A DNA stretch of 64,000 nt from Lysobacteraceae bacterium. GTDB taxonomy: Bacteria > Pseudomonadota > Gammaproteobacteria > Xanthomonadales > Xanthomonadaceae. Each line of letters begins with the position of its first letter. Position 1 is the first letter of the stretch. Below the pieces are notes generated by a model. The model was not told the DNA's origin. It made no database searches and saw nothing but the letters and a program-made list of their open reading frames with translations. The position numbers and the translations under genes were made by a program. The stretch covers positions 1-64,000 of the forward strand of contig JAMLIV010000016.1 of the NCBI GenBank assembly GCA_023954075.1, read 5' to 3'. This document shows, piece after piece, positions 1 to 9,062 of this stretch.

Positions 1-1
1 G

Positions 2-460
2 GTGGAGGCCGGCGAGAAGCTGGGCTTCCTGCCCGGCGACCTGACCCAAAAGGTCGACCCCTACCTGCGCCCGCTGTACGACGCGCTCTACGAGATGCTG
101 GGCGTGGAAAAGGTCGCCCGTCTGATCGAGCGCAACGTGATCGAAGTGGCCCCCTTGGCCTACATGCGCGGACGCACGCTCAACGACGCCTGGGTGATCC
201 TCGACGAAGCCCAGAACACCACGATCGAGCAGATGAAGATGTTCCTGACCCGCATCGGCTTCGGCTCCACCGCGGTCATCACCGGCGACCTGACCCAGAC
301 CGATCTTCCGCGCGGGCAGAAGTCCGGCCTGCGCGACGCGGTGGAAGTGCTGCGCGCGGTGGACGGGCTGAGCTTCACCTTCTTCACCTCGCACGATGTG
401 GTGCGCCATCCGCTGGTGGCGCGCATCGTGCGCGCCTACGAGAGCCGGGAGACCGCATGA
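2..460 (+). CDS. ybeZ: PhoH/YbeZ-family ATPase, C-terminal part (5' truncated by window)
   Basis: C-terminal 152 residues of a PhoH-family P-loop ATPase. The frame is already open at the left edge, so the N-terminus and Walker A are outside the window. The visible part has the Walker B stretch VILDEAQN (residues 65-72 of the fragment) followed by [13 protein letters not shown], both characteristic of PhoH. The family is a cytosolic ATPase linked to rRNA maturation through its partner YbeY. The last four bases overlap the ybeY start (ATGA), indicating translational coupling, and the ybeZ-ybeY-corC order is the classical gammaproteobacterial one. The assignment is secure; only the true start is unseen. 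Confidence 0.95.
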   Translation: MEAGEKLGFLPGDLTQKVDPYLRPLYDALYEMLGVEKVARLIERNVIEVAPLAYMRGRTLNDAWVILDEAQNTTIEQMKMFLTRIGFGSTAVITGDLTQTDLPRGQKSGLRDAVEVLRAVDGLSFTFFTSHDVVRHPLVARIVRAYESRETA

Positions 461-939
461 TCCTGCCCGCCGGCGAATCGCTCGAGCTGGAGCTGGGCGT
501 CAGCTACGCCCTGCCGCGCCGCGGCCTGCCGGCGGCGGTGTCGTTCCGGCGCTGGGCCGCAGCGGCCCTGCAGGGCCGCGTCCGGCGCGCGGACCTCGCG
601 CTGCGGCTGGTGGACGAACGCGAAGGCTGCGCGCTGAACCGTCACTACCGCGGCAAGGACTACCCCACCAACGTGCTCAGCTTCCCGGCCGAACTGCCGC
701 CGGGCGTGGCGCTGGAGCTGCCGATCCTGGGCGACCTGGTGCTGTGCGCGCCGGTGGTGGCGCGCGAGGCGCGCGAACAGGGCAAGCCACTGGCCCACCA
801 CTACGCCCACCTCACCGTCCACGGCGTGCTGCACCTCCTGGGCTTCGACCACATCGACCCGCGCGAAGCCGAGGCCATGGAGCTGCTGGAGCGCCAGATC
901 CTCGCGCAGCTGGGTATCGCCGATCCGTATCGCGACTAG
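457..939 (+). CDS. ybeY: Endoribonuclease YbeY (rRNA maturation factor)
   Basis: A 160-residue single-domain metalloprotein of the UPF0054/YbeY family, usual length about 155. The zinc-binding signature H-G-x-L-H-L-x-G-x-D-H is intact, with His122, His126 and His132 as ligands. The upstream segment [18 protein letters not shown] is also typical. In characterised bacteria YbeY is a single-strand endoribonuclease acting in 16S rRNA 3' processing and 70S quality control. The start codon overlaps the phoH stop by 4 nt. About 100 nt separate it from corC. Confidence 0.96.
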   Translation: MILPAGESLELELGVSYALPRRGLPAAVSFRRWAAAALQGRVRRADLALRLVDEREGCALNRHYRGKDYPTNVLSFPAELPPGVALELPILGDLVLCAPVVAREAREQGKPLAHHYAHLTVHGVLHLLGFDHIDPREAEAMELLERQILAQLGIADPYRD

Positions 940-1038
940 CCTGTCGCTCCGCGCCGCCCGCGGTGCCACCACCCCGACGCCTTGGCATTTGGGCTAGACT
1001 CCCCTTCCCCAGAACTGACGGTCCATACCACCCCCAAG

Positions 1039-1890
1039 ATGCCCGAGGAACCCAGCAGTACCAGCGGCTCGCCGTCGAAATCCTGGCTTGAACGCCTTGG
1101 CCAGGCCCTTTCGAGCGAGCCGCGCAACCGCGAAGAGCTGGTCGACGAACTTCGCACCGCCCAGGCCAACGGCCTGCTTTCCGCCGAAACCCTGGCGATG
1201 ATGGAAGGCGCGATCAGGGTCACCGTGCAGAGCGTGGGGGATGTGATGGTGCCGCGCGCGCAGATGGTGTCGATCGATGTGGAATTGCCGTATCTCGACG
1301 TGGTGAAAGTCGCGGTCGAGTCCGGCCATTCGCGCTTTCCCGTGCACGGCGAGGACCGCGACGAGGTGCTGGGCATCCTGCTCGCCAAGGATCTCCTGCG
1401 CGCGGTCGCGGAGGGACGCCAGCCCGGAACCCTGCGAGAACTGCTGCGCCCCGCGGTGCTGATCCCCGAGTCCAAGCGCCTGAACGTGCTGCTCAAGGAG
1501 TTCCGCCTCACCCGCAACCACATGGCGATCGTGGTCGACGAATACGGCGGCGTGGCCGGGCTGGTGACGATCGAAGACCTGCTCGAACAGATCGTGGGCG
1601 AGATCGACGACGAGTACGACGACGAGCCCCATGAGGGCCTGATCGAGGCGCAGGCGGACGGGCGCTATGTGGTCGACGCGCTGACGACGATCGGCGACTT
1701 CAACAAGCGCTTCGGTGCCGACTTCGACGACAGCGAATACGACACGCTGGGCGGGATGCTGGCGGCGGCCATCGGCCACCTGCCGGAAACCGGTGAGGAA
1801 ATCAGCATCGGCCGCTTCGACTTCCGCATCGCGCGCGCCGACGCGCGCCGGGTTCAGGTGCTGCACATGACCGTGCGCGGCGATGCCTGA
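1039..1890 (+). CDS. corC: CorC/YbeX-type CBS-domain protein
   Basis: A 283-residue soluble protein of the HlyC/CorC family with paired CBS domains (about residues 70-190, including MVPRAQMVSIDVE and VVDEYGGVAGLVTIEDLLEQ) and a C-terminal transporter-associated CorC_HlyC domain (about 205-283). Homologues are named for a link to magnesium/cobalt efflux; E. coli YbeX is also tied to ribosome metabolism, so the exact job is open. I chose ATG 1039. The longer frame starts at a TTG (982) inside the ybeY-corC spacer and adds 19 residues lacking family similarity. The stop overlaps the next gene's start by 8 nt. Confidence 0.9.
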   Translation: MPEEPSSTSGSPSKSWLERLGQALSSEPRNREELVDELRTAQANGLLSAETLAMMEGAIRVTVQSVGDVMVPRAQMVSIDVELPYLDVVKVAVESGHSRFPVHGEDRDEVLGILLAKDLLRAVAEGRQPGTLRELLRPAVLIPESKRLNVLLKEFRLTRNHMAIVVDEYGGVAGLVTIEDLLEQIVGEIDDEYDDEPHEGLIEAQADGRYVVDALTTIGDFNKRFGADFDDSEYDTLGGMLAAAIGHLPETGEEISIGRFDFRIARADARRVQVLHMTVRGDA

Positions 1891-3136
1891 TCGCCTTGTG
1901 CCCGGCGCGCCGGGCAGGCGCGCGCCGGCCCTGCCGGGCGTCCTGTTGCTCCTGTGCGGACTCTGGCTGGCCTTCGCTGCCGCCGCGGCTCGCGCGCAGG
2001 ACGCCGCCGCGCCCCATCTGCCCCGCATCGGCGTGATGACGATGACGCCGGGCACCGAATACTGGGCGCGCTTCGGACACAATGCCGTCGTGGTGGACGA
2101 TCCCGAACGCGGCCTGCGCATCTCCTACAACTTCGGCTACTTCGACTTCGACCAGCCGGGCTTCTTCACCAACTTCCTGCGCGGAGACATGCGCTACCGG
2201 CTGGTGGCGATGACGCTCGAGGACGATCTGCGCGGCTATGCCGCCGAAGGCCGCGGCGCGACGCTGCAGTGGCTCGATCTGGACCCCGACCAGGCCATCG
2301 CCGTGCGCGACTACCTGGCCTGGAACGCGCGTCCGGAGAATGCCGAGTATCGCTACGACTACTTTGCCGACAACTGCTCCACGCGCGTGCGCGACGTGCT
2401 CGACCGCGCGCTCGGGGGAGAGCTTGCGCGCCAGCTCTCCGGGCGCTCGCACGGGCTGACCTACCGGGTCGAATCGCTGCGCCTGGGGGCCGGCATCCCG
2501 TGGATGGCGCTCGGGATGCACGTCGGTCTGGGCCCCTATGCGGACCGGCCGCTGTCGATCTGGGATGAGGCTTTCGTGCCGCGCCGGCTGGCCGATGCGC
2601 TGGATCGCGCCACCGGCACCTCCGGCCGGCCGCTGGTGATCGAACGCGTGCCGCTGCTGGAGGATCACCTGGGCCTGGAGCGGCCGGGCGCGCCGGCGCT
2701 GCGCACCGCGTTTGCCGCGGCCGGCATCGTGCTGGCGCTGGCGTTCGCCGTCCTGCTGCGCCCCGGCGCGGACCGCGCCGCGCGGCGCGCGGGTGCCGTG
2801 CTGGCGGCGGGATTCTGGCTGGCCTGCGGCGTGACCGGGCTGGTGCTGCTCGGGCTGTGGGGCTTCACTGACCACCGCGCGGCGTTCGGCAACGAGAACG
2901 TGCTGCTGTTCAACCCGCTGTGCCTGGCGCTGCTGGCCACCGTGCCGACGCTGCTGCGGGGAGAGATGCCGCACCCATGGCTGCGCCGCATCGCCCGCCT
3001 CGTGCTGGCCTGCGCGGTGCTGGCACTGTTTCTGCGCTTCCTGCCGTTCCTGGTGCAGAACAACGGCGACTTCATCGCGCTCATCGCACCGATCCACGCG
3101 GTGCTGGCGTGGCGGCTGCCGCACGCGCGCGGCTGA
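1883..3136 (+). CDS. DUF4105 / Lnb-like periplasmic-plus-membrane protein (candidate lipoprotein N-acyltransferase)
   Basis: A 417-residue protein: a hydrophobic N-terminal signal/anchor (about 18-38, ending ARAQD), a DUF4105 domain, then about five hydrophobic helices (around 273-293, 303-328, 340-358, 373-390, 396-411). The DUF4105 hallmarks are present: WARFGHNAVVV with His66 and YFADNCSTRVRD with Cys165, the pair expected for a papain-like thiol active site. The membrane part carries HRAAFGNENVLLFNPL, resembling the second conserved block of this family. Pfam names the domain Lnb, after a lipoprotein N-acyltransferase described in Bacteroides. The gene overlaps corC by 8 nt and sits where lnt follows corC in many gammaproteobacteria. 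Domain assignment is firm; acyltransferase activity here is inference. Confidence 0.75.
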   Translation: MPDRLVPGAPGRRAPALPGVLLLLCGLWLAFAAAAARAQDAAAPHLPRIGVMTMTPGTEYWARFGHNAVVVDDPERGLRISYNFGYFDFDQPGFFTNFLRGDMRYRLVAMTLEDDLRGYAAEGRGATLQWLDLDPDQAIAVRDYLAWNARPENAEYRYDYFADNCSTRVRDVLDRALGGELARQLSGRSHGLTYRVESLRLGAGIPWMALGMHVGLGPYADRPLSIWDEAFVPRRLADALDRATGTSGRPLVIERVPLLEDHLGLERPGAPALRTAFAAAGIVLALAFAVLLRPGADRAARRAGAVLAAGFWLACGVTGLVLLGLWGFTDHRAAFGNENVLLFNPLCLALLATVPTLLRGEMPHPWLRRIARLVLACAVLALFLRFLPFLVQNNGDFIALIAPIHAVLAWRLPHARG

Positions 3137-3268
3137 CATCGCGCGCCGTCCGTACATTCCCCGGGTTTTCCGCAGCGGTGGGAAGGAGCCGGCCCGCGCC
3201 GCGCCCGCAACCGCCGGTGAATCTGAACTACGCCTTCAGTCGAATGCTCGATTTCGCGGGGTGGTGGC

Positions 3269-3274
3269 TATAAT
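3269..3274 (+). promoter_or_regulatory. Candidate -10 element upstream of sucA
   Basis: A perfect TATAAT 85 nt before the sucA GTG, in the 228-nt gap after the DUF4105 gene. The -35 region at 17-nt spacing is poor (GCTCGA), so this is a tentative sigma-70 promoter for sucA-sucB-lpd. Confidence 0.45.
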
Positions 3275-3364
3275 CAGCGGCTGCCAGCCTCCCGTTTCAC
3301 CGGCGGCGCCTTACCTTTCCTCCCCACCAGCAGCGCCGGCATCGCCGGCCCCGGCAAGGCCATC

Positions 3365-6202
3365 GTGAGCAGTCTCATCCAAGAACTCCAGCAGTCGTCC
3401 CAGTTGGCCGGCGGCAACGCCGATTATGTCGAGGGTCTCTACGAGGCCTGGCTTGAAGATCCCGCCTCGGTTTCCGCGCAGTGGCGCCGCTATTTCGAAA
3501 CCTTCAAGGGCCGCGAGGCCGGTGACGTGCCGCACTCCGAAGTGCTCGCGCGCATCGCGCTGGCCGCGCGCATCGCACCCACGCTCGGCCCCAGTTCGGT
3601 GGTGAGCGACACCTATTCCGAAAGCCAGGGCGGCGTGCGCAAGCTCGTCACCGCCTACCGCTCGCGCGGCCACCTGGGTGCCAGCCTCGATCCGCTCGGC
3701 ATGGCCGAGGAGCCCGGCGCGCCGGACCTCGATCTCCCCTTCCACGGCCTCTCGCCGGCCGATCTCGACGTGGAGTTCACCACCGGCGCGTTCTTCGGTG
3801 CCGAGCGCATGCCGCTGCGCGCCCTGCTGTCCGCGCTGCGCGCGACCTACAGCAGCAGCATCGGCGCGGAGTTCATGCACATTTCCGATGCCGTCCAGCG
3901 CAACTGGATCTACCGCCGCATGGAGAATGCCGGCGGCAAGTTCGGCTACAGCGCACAGCAGAAGAAGCGCATCCTCGAACGCCTCACCGCGGCCGAGGGG
4001 CTGGAGCGCTATCTGCACACCAAGTACGTCGGGCAGAAGCGCTTCTCGCTGGAAGGCGGCGACAGCCTGATCCCGCTGCTGGATGCGGTGGTGGAACGCG
4101 CCGGCAGCGCCGGGGTGAAGGAAATGGTCATCGGCATGGCCCACCGCGGCCGCCTCAACGTGCTGGTCAACACCCTCGGCAAGCCGCCGCACAAGCTGTT
4201 CGACGAGTTCCTCGGCAAGTTCGACGCGCCCGACTCGCCCGACCACTCGGGCGACGTGAAGTACCACATGGGCTTTTCGTCGGACGTGCAGACCTCGGCC
4301 GGCCCGGTCCACCTGGCGCTGGCCTTCAATCCCTCGCACCTTGAAATCGTCAATCCGGTGGTCGCCGGCTCCGTGCGATCGCGCCAGATGCGGCGCGAGG
4401 ACGCGGCGCGCGAAGAGGCGATGCCGGTGCTCATCCACGGCGAGGCCGCGTTCGCCGGCCAGGGCGTGGTGATGGAAACCCTGCAGATGTCGCAGGCGCG
4501 CGGTTTTGCCGTGGGCGGCACCCTGCACGTGGTGATCAACAACCAGGTCGGCTTCACCACCAGCCGCGTGGACGACGCGCGCTCCACCCTGTACAGCACC
4601 GACGTGGCGAAGTTCGTCGGCGCGCCGGTGTTCCACGTCAACGGCGACGATCCCGAAGCGGTCGCCTTCGTGGCCCAGCTCGCCTTCGACTACCGCCGTG
4701 AATTCAAGCGCGACGTGGTGATCGAACTGGTCTGCTACCGTCGCCACGGCCACAACGAGGCCGACGAGCCGGCCGCGACCCAGCCGCTGATGTACCAGAA
4801 CATCCGCCAGCGCAAGACCACGCGCGAGCTGTACGCGGAAAAGCTCCAGTCCGCCGGCGTGCTGGCCGCGGGCGAAGCCCAGGCGATGGTCGATGCCTAC
4901 CGCGACAAGCTCGATCAGGGCGCACTCACCACCGAACTTGCAGCACCCGACGCCAGTATCCACACCGTCGACTGGTCGCCCTTCCTCAAGGGCACGCTGG
5001 CCGACGAAACGCCCACCAGCGTGCTGCGCCGCGATCTGGACGAGCTGGCGAAGCGCATCACCACCCTGCCCGCCGACCTCACCCTGCACCCGCGCGTGGC
5101 CAAGATCTACCAGGACCGCCAGAAGATGGCCGCCGGCGAGCTGCCGGGCGACTGGGGTTTTGCCGAGAACCTGGCCTATGCCAGCCTGATCCGGGAAGGC
5201 TACCGCCTGCGCCTGGTGGGTCAGGACTCCGGGCGCGGCACCTTCTTCCACCGCCACGCCGTGTTGCACGACCAGAACGACGGCCACACCTGGATGCCGC
5301 TGGCGCAGCTGGCCGGCAATCCCGAGCACGTCACCATCATCGACTCGCTTTTGAGCGAGGAGGCGGTGATGGCCTACGAGTACGGCTATTCCACTTCCGA
5401 CCCCAACACGCTCGGCATCTGGGAGGCGCAGTTCGGCGACTTCGCCAACGGTGCCCAGGTGGTGATCGACCAGTTCATCAGTTCGGGCGAGGCCAAGTGG
5501 GGCCGCCTGTGCGGCTTGGCGCTGTTCCTGCCGCACGGTTATGAAGGCCAGGGCCCCGAGCACAGCTCGGCGCGCCTGGAGCGCTTCCTGCAGCTGTGCG
5601 CGCTCGACAACATGCAGGTCTGCGTGCCCACCACGCCGGCCCAGGCCTTCCACATGATCCGCCGCCAGATGAAGCGCCCCACCCGCAAGCCGCTGGTGGT
5701 GATGACGCCCAAGTCGCTGCTGCGCCACAAGCTGGCGGTTTCCTCGCTGGAAGAACTGGCCAACGGCCGCTTCCAGAACCTCATCCCGGACAGCTTCGCC
5801 ACCGATCGGTCCAAGGTCACGCGCGTCGTCGCCTGCTCGGGCAAGGTCTACTACGACCTGCTGGAAGAAGCCCAGAAGCGCGGCCTGCAGAACGTCGCGC
5901 TGGTGCGGGTGGAGCAGCTCTACCCGTTCCCGCGCGAGGCGCTGGTGGCGGAAATCAAGCGCTTCGCCAACGCGACCGACCTGGTCTGGTGCCAGGAAGA
6001 GCCGATGAACCAGGGCGCGTGGTACCAGATCCAGCACCACCTGCGCTTCTGCCTGCAGGGCAAGCAGAAGCTCGGCTACGCCGGCCGCGTGCGTTCGCCC
6101 GCACCGGCGGCCGGGCAGCACCACACCCACGTGGTCGAGCAGGAGGGCCTGATCGAGGCCGCGCTCGTCGCCCCGCCCAACGGCGATCCCACCCGCGAAT
6201 GA
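3365..6202 (+). CDS. sucA: 2-oxoglutarate dehydrogenase E1 component
   Basis: A 945-residue thiamine-diphosphate-dependent decarboxylase, the E1 component of the 2-oxoglutarate dehydrogenase complex of the TCA cycle. The N-terminal SucA segment (YVEGLYEAWLEDPASVSAQW) is followed by the ThDP-binding core (FSLEGGDSLIPLLDAVV; MAHRGRLNVL), the transketolase-like pyrimidine domain (QDSGRGTFFHRHAVLHDQ) and the C-terminal domain (WCQEEPMNQGAWY). Length and order match E. coli SucA (933 aa). The start is a GTG. Next gene is sucB after 59 nt. A 964-residue open frame on the opposite strand is a GC-driven shadow. Confidence 0.98.
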   Translation: MSSLIQELQQSSQLAGGNADYVEGLYEAWLEDPASVSAQWRRYFETFKGREAGDVPHSEVLARIALAARIAPTLGPSSVVSDTYSESQGGVRKLVTAYRSRGHLGASLDPLGMAEEPGAPDLDLPFHGLSPADLDVEFTTGAFFGAERMPLRALLSALRATYSSSIGAEFMHISDAVQRNWIYRRMENAGGKFGYSAQQKKRILERLTAAEGLERYLHTKYVGQKRFSLEGGDSLIPLLDAVVERAGSAGVKEMVIGMAHRGRLNVLVNTLGKPPHKLFDEFLGKFDAPDSPDHSGDVKYHMGFSSDVQTSAGPVHLALAFNPSHLEIVNPVVAGSVRSRQMRREDAAREEAMPVLIHGEAAFAGQGVVMETLQMSQARGFAVGGTLHVVINNQVGFTTSRVDDARSTLYSTDVAKFVGAPVFHVNGDDPEAVAFVAQLAFDYRREFKRDVVIELVCYRRHGHNEADEPAATQPLMYQNIRQRKTTRELYAEKLQSAGVLAAGEAQAMVDAYRDKLDQGALTTELAAPDASIHTVDWSPFLKGTLADETPTSVLRRDLDELAKRITTLPADLTLHPRVAKIYQDRQKMAAGELPGDWGFAENLAYASLIREGYRLRLVGQDSGRGTFFHRHAVLHDQNDGHTWMPLAQLAGNPEHVTIIDSLLSEEAVMAYEYGYSTSDPNTLGIWEAQFGDFANGAQVVIDQFISSGEAKWGRLCGLALFLPHGYEGQGPEHSSARLERFLQLCALDNMQVCVPTTPAQAFHMIRRQMKRPTRKPLVVMTPKSLLRHKLAVSSLEELANGRFQNLIPDSFATDRSKVTRVVACSGKVYYDLLEEAQKRGLQNVALVRVEQLYPFPREALVAEIKRFANATDLVWCQEEPMNQGAWYQIQHHLRFCLQGKQKLGYAGRVRSPAPAAGQHHTHVVEQEGLIEAALVAPPNGDPTRE

Positions 6203-6261
6203 CACCCCGCAGTCTTTCCATCAAACCCACGCCATCCCCGAACACATAAAGGACGTACGCC

Positions 6262-7449
6262 ATGTCCATCGAAGTCAAAGTACCGGTACTGCCGGAATCC
6301 GTCTCCGACGCGACCATCGCCAACTGGCGCAAGAAGGTCGGCGAGGCCGTCGCACGCGACGAGAACCTGGTCGATCTGGAAACCGACAAGGTCGTGCTGG
6401 AAGTTCCCTCGCCGGTGGATGGCGTGCTCAGGGAAATCCGCTTCGACACCGGCGCAACCGTCACTTCCGAGCAGGTCATCGCGGTGATCGAGCAGGGTGC
6501 GGCCGCCCCTGCGCCCGCCAAGGCCGAAGCGCCCGCCGCCGCAGCGCCCGCACCTGCGCCCGCCAAGGCCGCGGCACCGGCCGCCGCCGCTGCGGGCACC
6601 GGCACGAGCCAGCTGCCTCCCGGCGCGCGCTTCGCCGCCGAGGTCAATCAGGTCAATCCGGCTGAAGTCGCCGGCACCGGCCGGCGCGGCGCGGTGACCA
6701 AGGAAGACATCGTCAACTACGTCAGGAACGCCCCGGTCGGCGGCGGCGCGCGTCCGGAAGAACGCGTGCCGATGACCCGCATCCGCACCCGCATCGCCGA
6801 GCGCCTGATGCACTCCAAGAACTCCATCGCGATGCTGACCTCGTTCAACGAGATCAACCTCGGCAAGGTCATGGCGATGCGCAAGGAGATGCAGGAGTCG
6901 TTCGAGAAGCAGTACGGCATCAAGCTCGGCTTCATGAGCTTCTTCGCCAAGGCGGCGGCCGAGGCGCTCAAGCGCCACCCCATCGTCAACGCCTCGGTCG
7001 ACGGCAACGACATCATCTACCATGGCTACGCCGACATCTCCATCGCCGTGTCCACCGAAAAGGGCCTGGTCACGCCGGTGCTGCGCAACGTCGAGCGCAT
7101 GGGCTTTGCCGACGTCGAGCGCGCCATCGCCGACTACGCCCGCGCGGCGCGCGAGGGCGGCCTGAAGCTGGAAGACCTGCAGGGTGGCACCTTCACCATC
7201 ACCAACGGCGGCACCTTCGGCTCGCTGTTCTCCACCCCGATCGTGAATCCGCCGCAGAGTGCGATCCTGGGCATGCACGCCATCAAGGAGCGCCCGATCG
7301 TCGAAAACGGCCAGGTCGTCATCGCCCCGATGATGTACGTCGCCATCTCCTACGACCACCGCATCATCGACGGCAAGGACGCGGTGCTGTTCCTGGTGGA
7401 CATCAAGAACCAGCTGGAGAATCCGCACAGGATGCTGCTCGGCCTCTGA
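6262..7449 (+). CDS. sucB: Dihydrolipoyllysine-residue succinyltransferase (E2)
   Basis: The 395-residue E2 core of the 2-oxoglutarate dehydrogenase complex. One N-terminal lipoyl domain (1-76) carries the lipoylated lysine in [12 protein letters not shown] (Lys43). An Ala/Pro/Lys linker (about 80-115), a peripheral E1/E3-binding domain (about 118-150, [13 protein letters not shown]) and the catalytic acyltransferase domain follow, with SYDHRIIDG giving His366 and Asp370. It transfers succinyl groups to CoA. ATG 6262 has AAAGGA upstream. It is separated from lpd by a 106-nt spacer that contains a large inverted repeat. Confidence 0.98.
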   Translation: MSIEVKVPVLPESVSDATIANWRKKVGEAVARDENLVDLETDKVVLEVPSPVDGVLREIRFDTGATVTSEQVIAVIEQGAAAPAPAKAEAPAAAAPAPAPAKAAAPAAAAAGTGTSQLPPGARFAAEVNQVNPAEVAGTGRRGAVTKEDIVNYVRNAPVGGGARPEERVPMTRIRTRIAERLMHSKNSIAMLTSFNEINLGKVMAMRKEMQESFEKQYGIKLGFMSFFAKAAAEALKRHPIVNASVDGNDIIYHGYADISIAVSTEKGLVTPVLRNVERMGFADVERAIADYARAAREGGLKLEDLQGGTFTITNGGTFGSLFSTPIVNPPQSAILGMHAIKERPIVENGQVVIAPMMYVAISYDHRIIDGKDAVLFLVDIKNQLENPHRMLLGL

Positions 7450-7463
7450 GGCCCACAGCATCC

Positions 7464-7554
7464 GGGAATGGAGAATCGGGAATAAGGAATCGCAAAGGCA
7501 AAAGCCGGCGAGACCCTAGCTCTTACGATTCTCCATTCCCGATTCCCCATTCCC
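7464..7554. repeat. GGGAAT-type inverted repeat between sucB and lpd
   Basis: Two 29-bp arms (7464-7492 and 7526-7554) are reverse complements except for four positions. Each arm is built from degenerate GGGAATGG/GAATCGG units, separated by a 33-nt loop. The mRNA could fold into a long hairpin ending 16 nt before the lpd ATG. Related units lie at 9002-9040, 54410-54517 and 56963-57084, so this is a dispersed family. Confidence 0.85.
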
Positions 7555-7570
7555 ATTGAGAGCGAATGCA

Positions 7571-8995
7571 ATGAGCGACCAATTCGACGTCATCGTCATC
7601 GGCGGCGGCCCCGCCGGCTATCACGCCGCGATCCGCGCGGCGCAGCTGGGCAAGAAGGTGGCCTGCGTCGACGCGGCGCTGGGCAAGGACGGCAAGCCGG
7701 CGCTGGGCGGCACCTGCCTGCGCGTGGGCTGCATCCCGTCCAAGGCGCTGCTCGATTCCAGCCGCCAGTTCTGGAACATGGGCCACCTGTTCGCCCAGCA
7801 CGGCATCAGCTTCGAGAAGCCGGCGATCGACGTGGCCAGGATGGTCGCGCGCAAGGACGCCATCGTGAAGCAGTTCACCGGCGGCATCGCGGCGCTGTTC
7901 AAGGCCAACAAGGTTACCGCGTACCATGGCTTCGGCCAATTGCAGCCGGGCCGCGTGGTGACGGTGAAGCAGCACGATGGCACCACGGTCGAGCTGAAGG
8001 CAACGAACGTGATCCTCGCCGCCGGCTCCGACTCGATCGAGCTGCCGTTCGCCAGGTTCGGCGAGCACATCATCGACAACGTCGGCGCGCTCGACCTTCC
8101 CGCCGTGCCCAAGCGTCTGGGCGTGATCGGTGCCGGCGTCATCGGCCTGGAACTGGGCAGCGTGTGGAAGCGTCTCGGTGCCGAAGTCACCATCCTCGAG
8201 GGCCTGCCCGACTTCCTCGCCGCCGCCGATGCGGAAGTGTCGAAAGTCGCCGCACGCGAATTCAAGAAGCAGGGCCTCGACATCCGACTGGGCTGCAAGG
8301 TCTCCAACACCGAGGTCAAGGCCGACGGCGTGCACGTCTCCTACACCGATGCCAAGGGTGCCGCGCAGACCCTGGTGGTCGACAAGCTGCTGGTGGCCGT
8401 CGGTCGCCGCGCCGCGACCCGCGGCCTCCTGGCCGAAGGCACCGGCGTCACGCTCAGCGAGCGCGGCCAGATCGTGGTGGATGACCACTGCCATACCGCC
8501 GCCGAAGGCGTCTGGGCAGTGGGCGACTGCGTGCGCGGCCCGATGCTGGCGCACAAAGGCTTCGAGGAAGGCATCGCGGTCGCCGAGCTGATCGCGGGGC
8601 TGCCCGGCCACGTCAACTACGACACCATCCCGAACGTGATCTACACCGAGCCGGAAGTAGCCTGGGTCGGCAGGACCGAGGAACAGCTCAAGTCCGAAGG
8701 CGTTCCCTACAAAGCCGGCAGCTTCCCGTTCGCCGCCGTGGGCCGCGCCGTGGCCATGGCCGAACCGGCCGGCTTCGTGAAGGTGCTGGCGCACGCCGAG
8801 ACCGACCGCGTGCTGGGCATGCACCTGGTCGGCGCGAACGTGTCCGAACTGGTGCACGAAGGCGTGCTGACCATGGAGTTCTCGGGTGCAGCCGACGACC
8901 TCGCGCGCATCTGCCACGCCCACCCGAGCCTGTCCGAAGCCGTGCACGACGCCGCCATGGCGGTGCACAAGCGGGCGATTCACAAGGTGAATTGA
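7571..8995 (+). CDS. lpdA: Dihydrolipoyl dehydrogenase (E3)
   Basis: A 474-residue FAD/NAD flavoprotein that reoxidises dihydrolipoamide for 2-oxo acid dehydrogenase complexes. It has the N-terminal FAD motif VIGGGPAGYHAA, the redox-active disulfide in GGTCLRVGCIPSK (Cys49/Cys54), the NAD-binding motif VIGAGVIGLELGSVW, the second FAD motif GVWAVGDCVRG and the C-terminal dimerisation domain with HAHPSLSEAVHDAAM (active His-Glu). I start at ATG 7571, since the in-frame TTG at 7556 falls at the end of the inverted repeat. It closes the suc operon and is followed by another GGGATT repeat. Confidence 0.97.
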   Translation: MSDQFDVIVIGGGPAGYHAAIRAAQLGKKVACVDAALGKDGKPALGGTCLRVGCIPSKALLDSSRQFWNMGHLFAQHGISFEKPAIDVARMVARKDAIVKQFTGGIAALFKANKVTAYHGFGQLQPGRVVTVKQHDGTTVELKATNVILAAGSDSIELPFARFGEHIIDNVGALDLPAVPKRLGVIGAGVIGLELGSVWKRLGAEVTILEGLPDFLAAADAEVSKVAAREFKKQGLDIRLGCKVSNTEVKADGVHVSYTDAKGAAQTLVVDKLLVAVGRRAATRGLLAEGTGVTLSERGQIVVDDHCHTAAEGVWAVGDCVRGPMLAHKGFEEGIAVAELIAGLPGHVNYDTIPNVIYTEPEVAWVGRTEEQLKSEGVPYKAGSFPFAAVGRAVAMAEPAGFVKVLAHAETDRVLGMHLVGANVSELVHEGVLTMEFSGAADDLARICHAHPSLSEAVHDAAMAVHKRAIHKVN

Positions 8996-9001
8996 GAAAG
9001 C

Positions 9002-9040
9002 CGGGATTCGGGATTGGAAGATCGCCGATCCCGTTTCCTT
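9002..9040. repeat. GGGATT-type repeat after lpd, possible terminator
   Basis: CGGGATT units followed by GATCCCG and a T-rich tract (TTTCCTT). Arms CGGGAT/GATCCCG can form a short stem just after the lpd stop, so this copy of the repeat may act as a weak terminator. Confidence 0.5.
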
Positions 9041-9062
9041 GGCATCCTCGCGAAAACCGGAC

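Noticed and set aside
3311-6205. 964-residue minus-strand open frame across sucA
   Set aside because: Antisense shadow of a certain gene; composition is His/Val/Gly/Arg-rich and matches no family.
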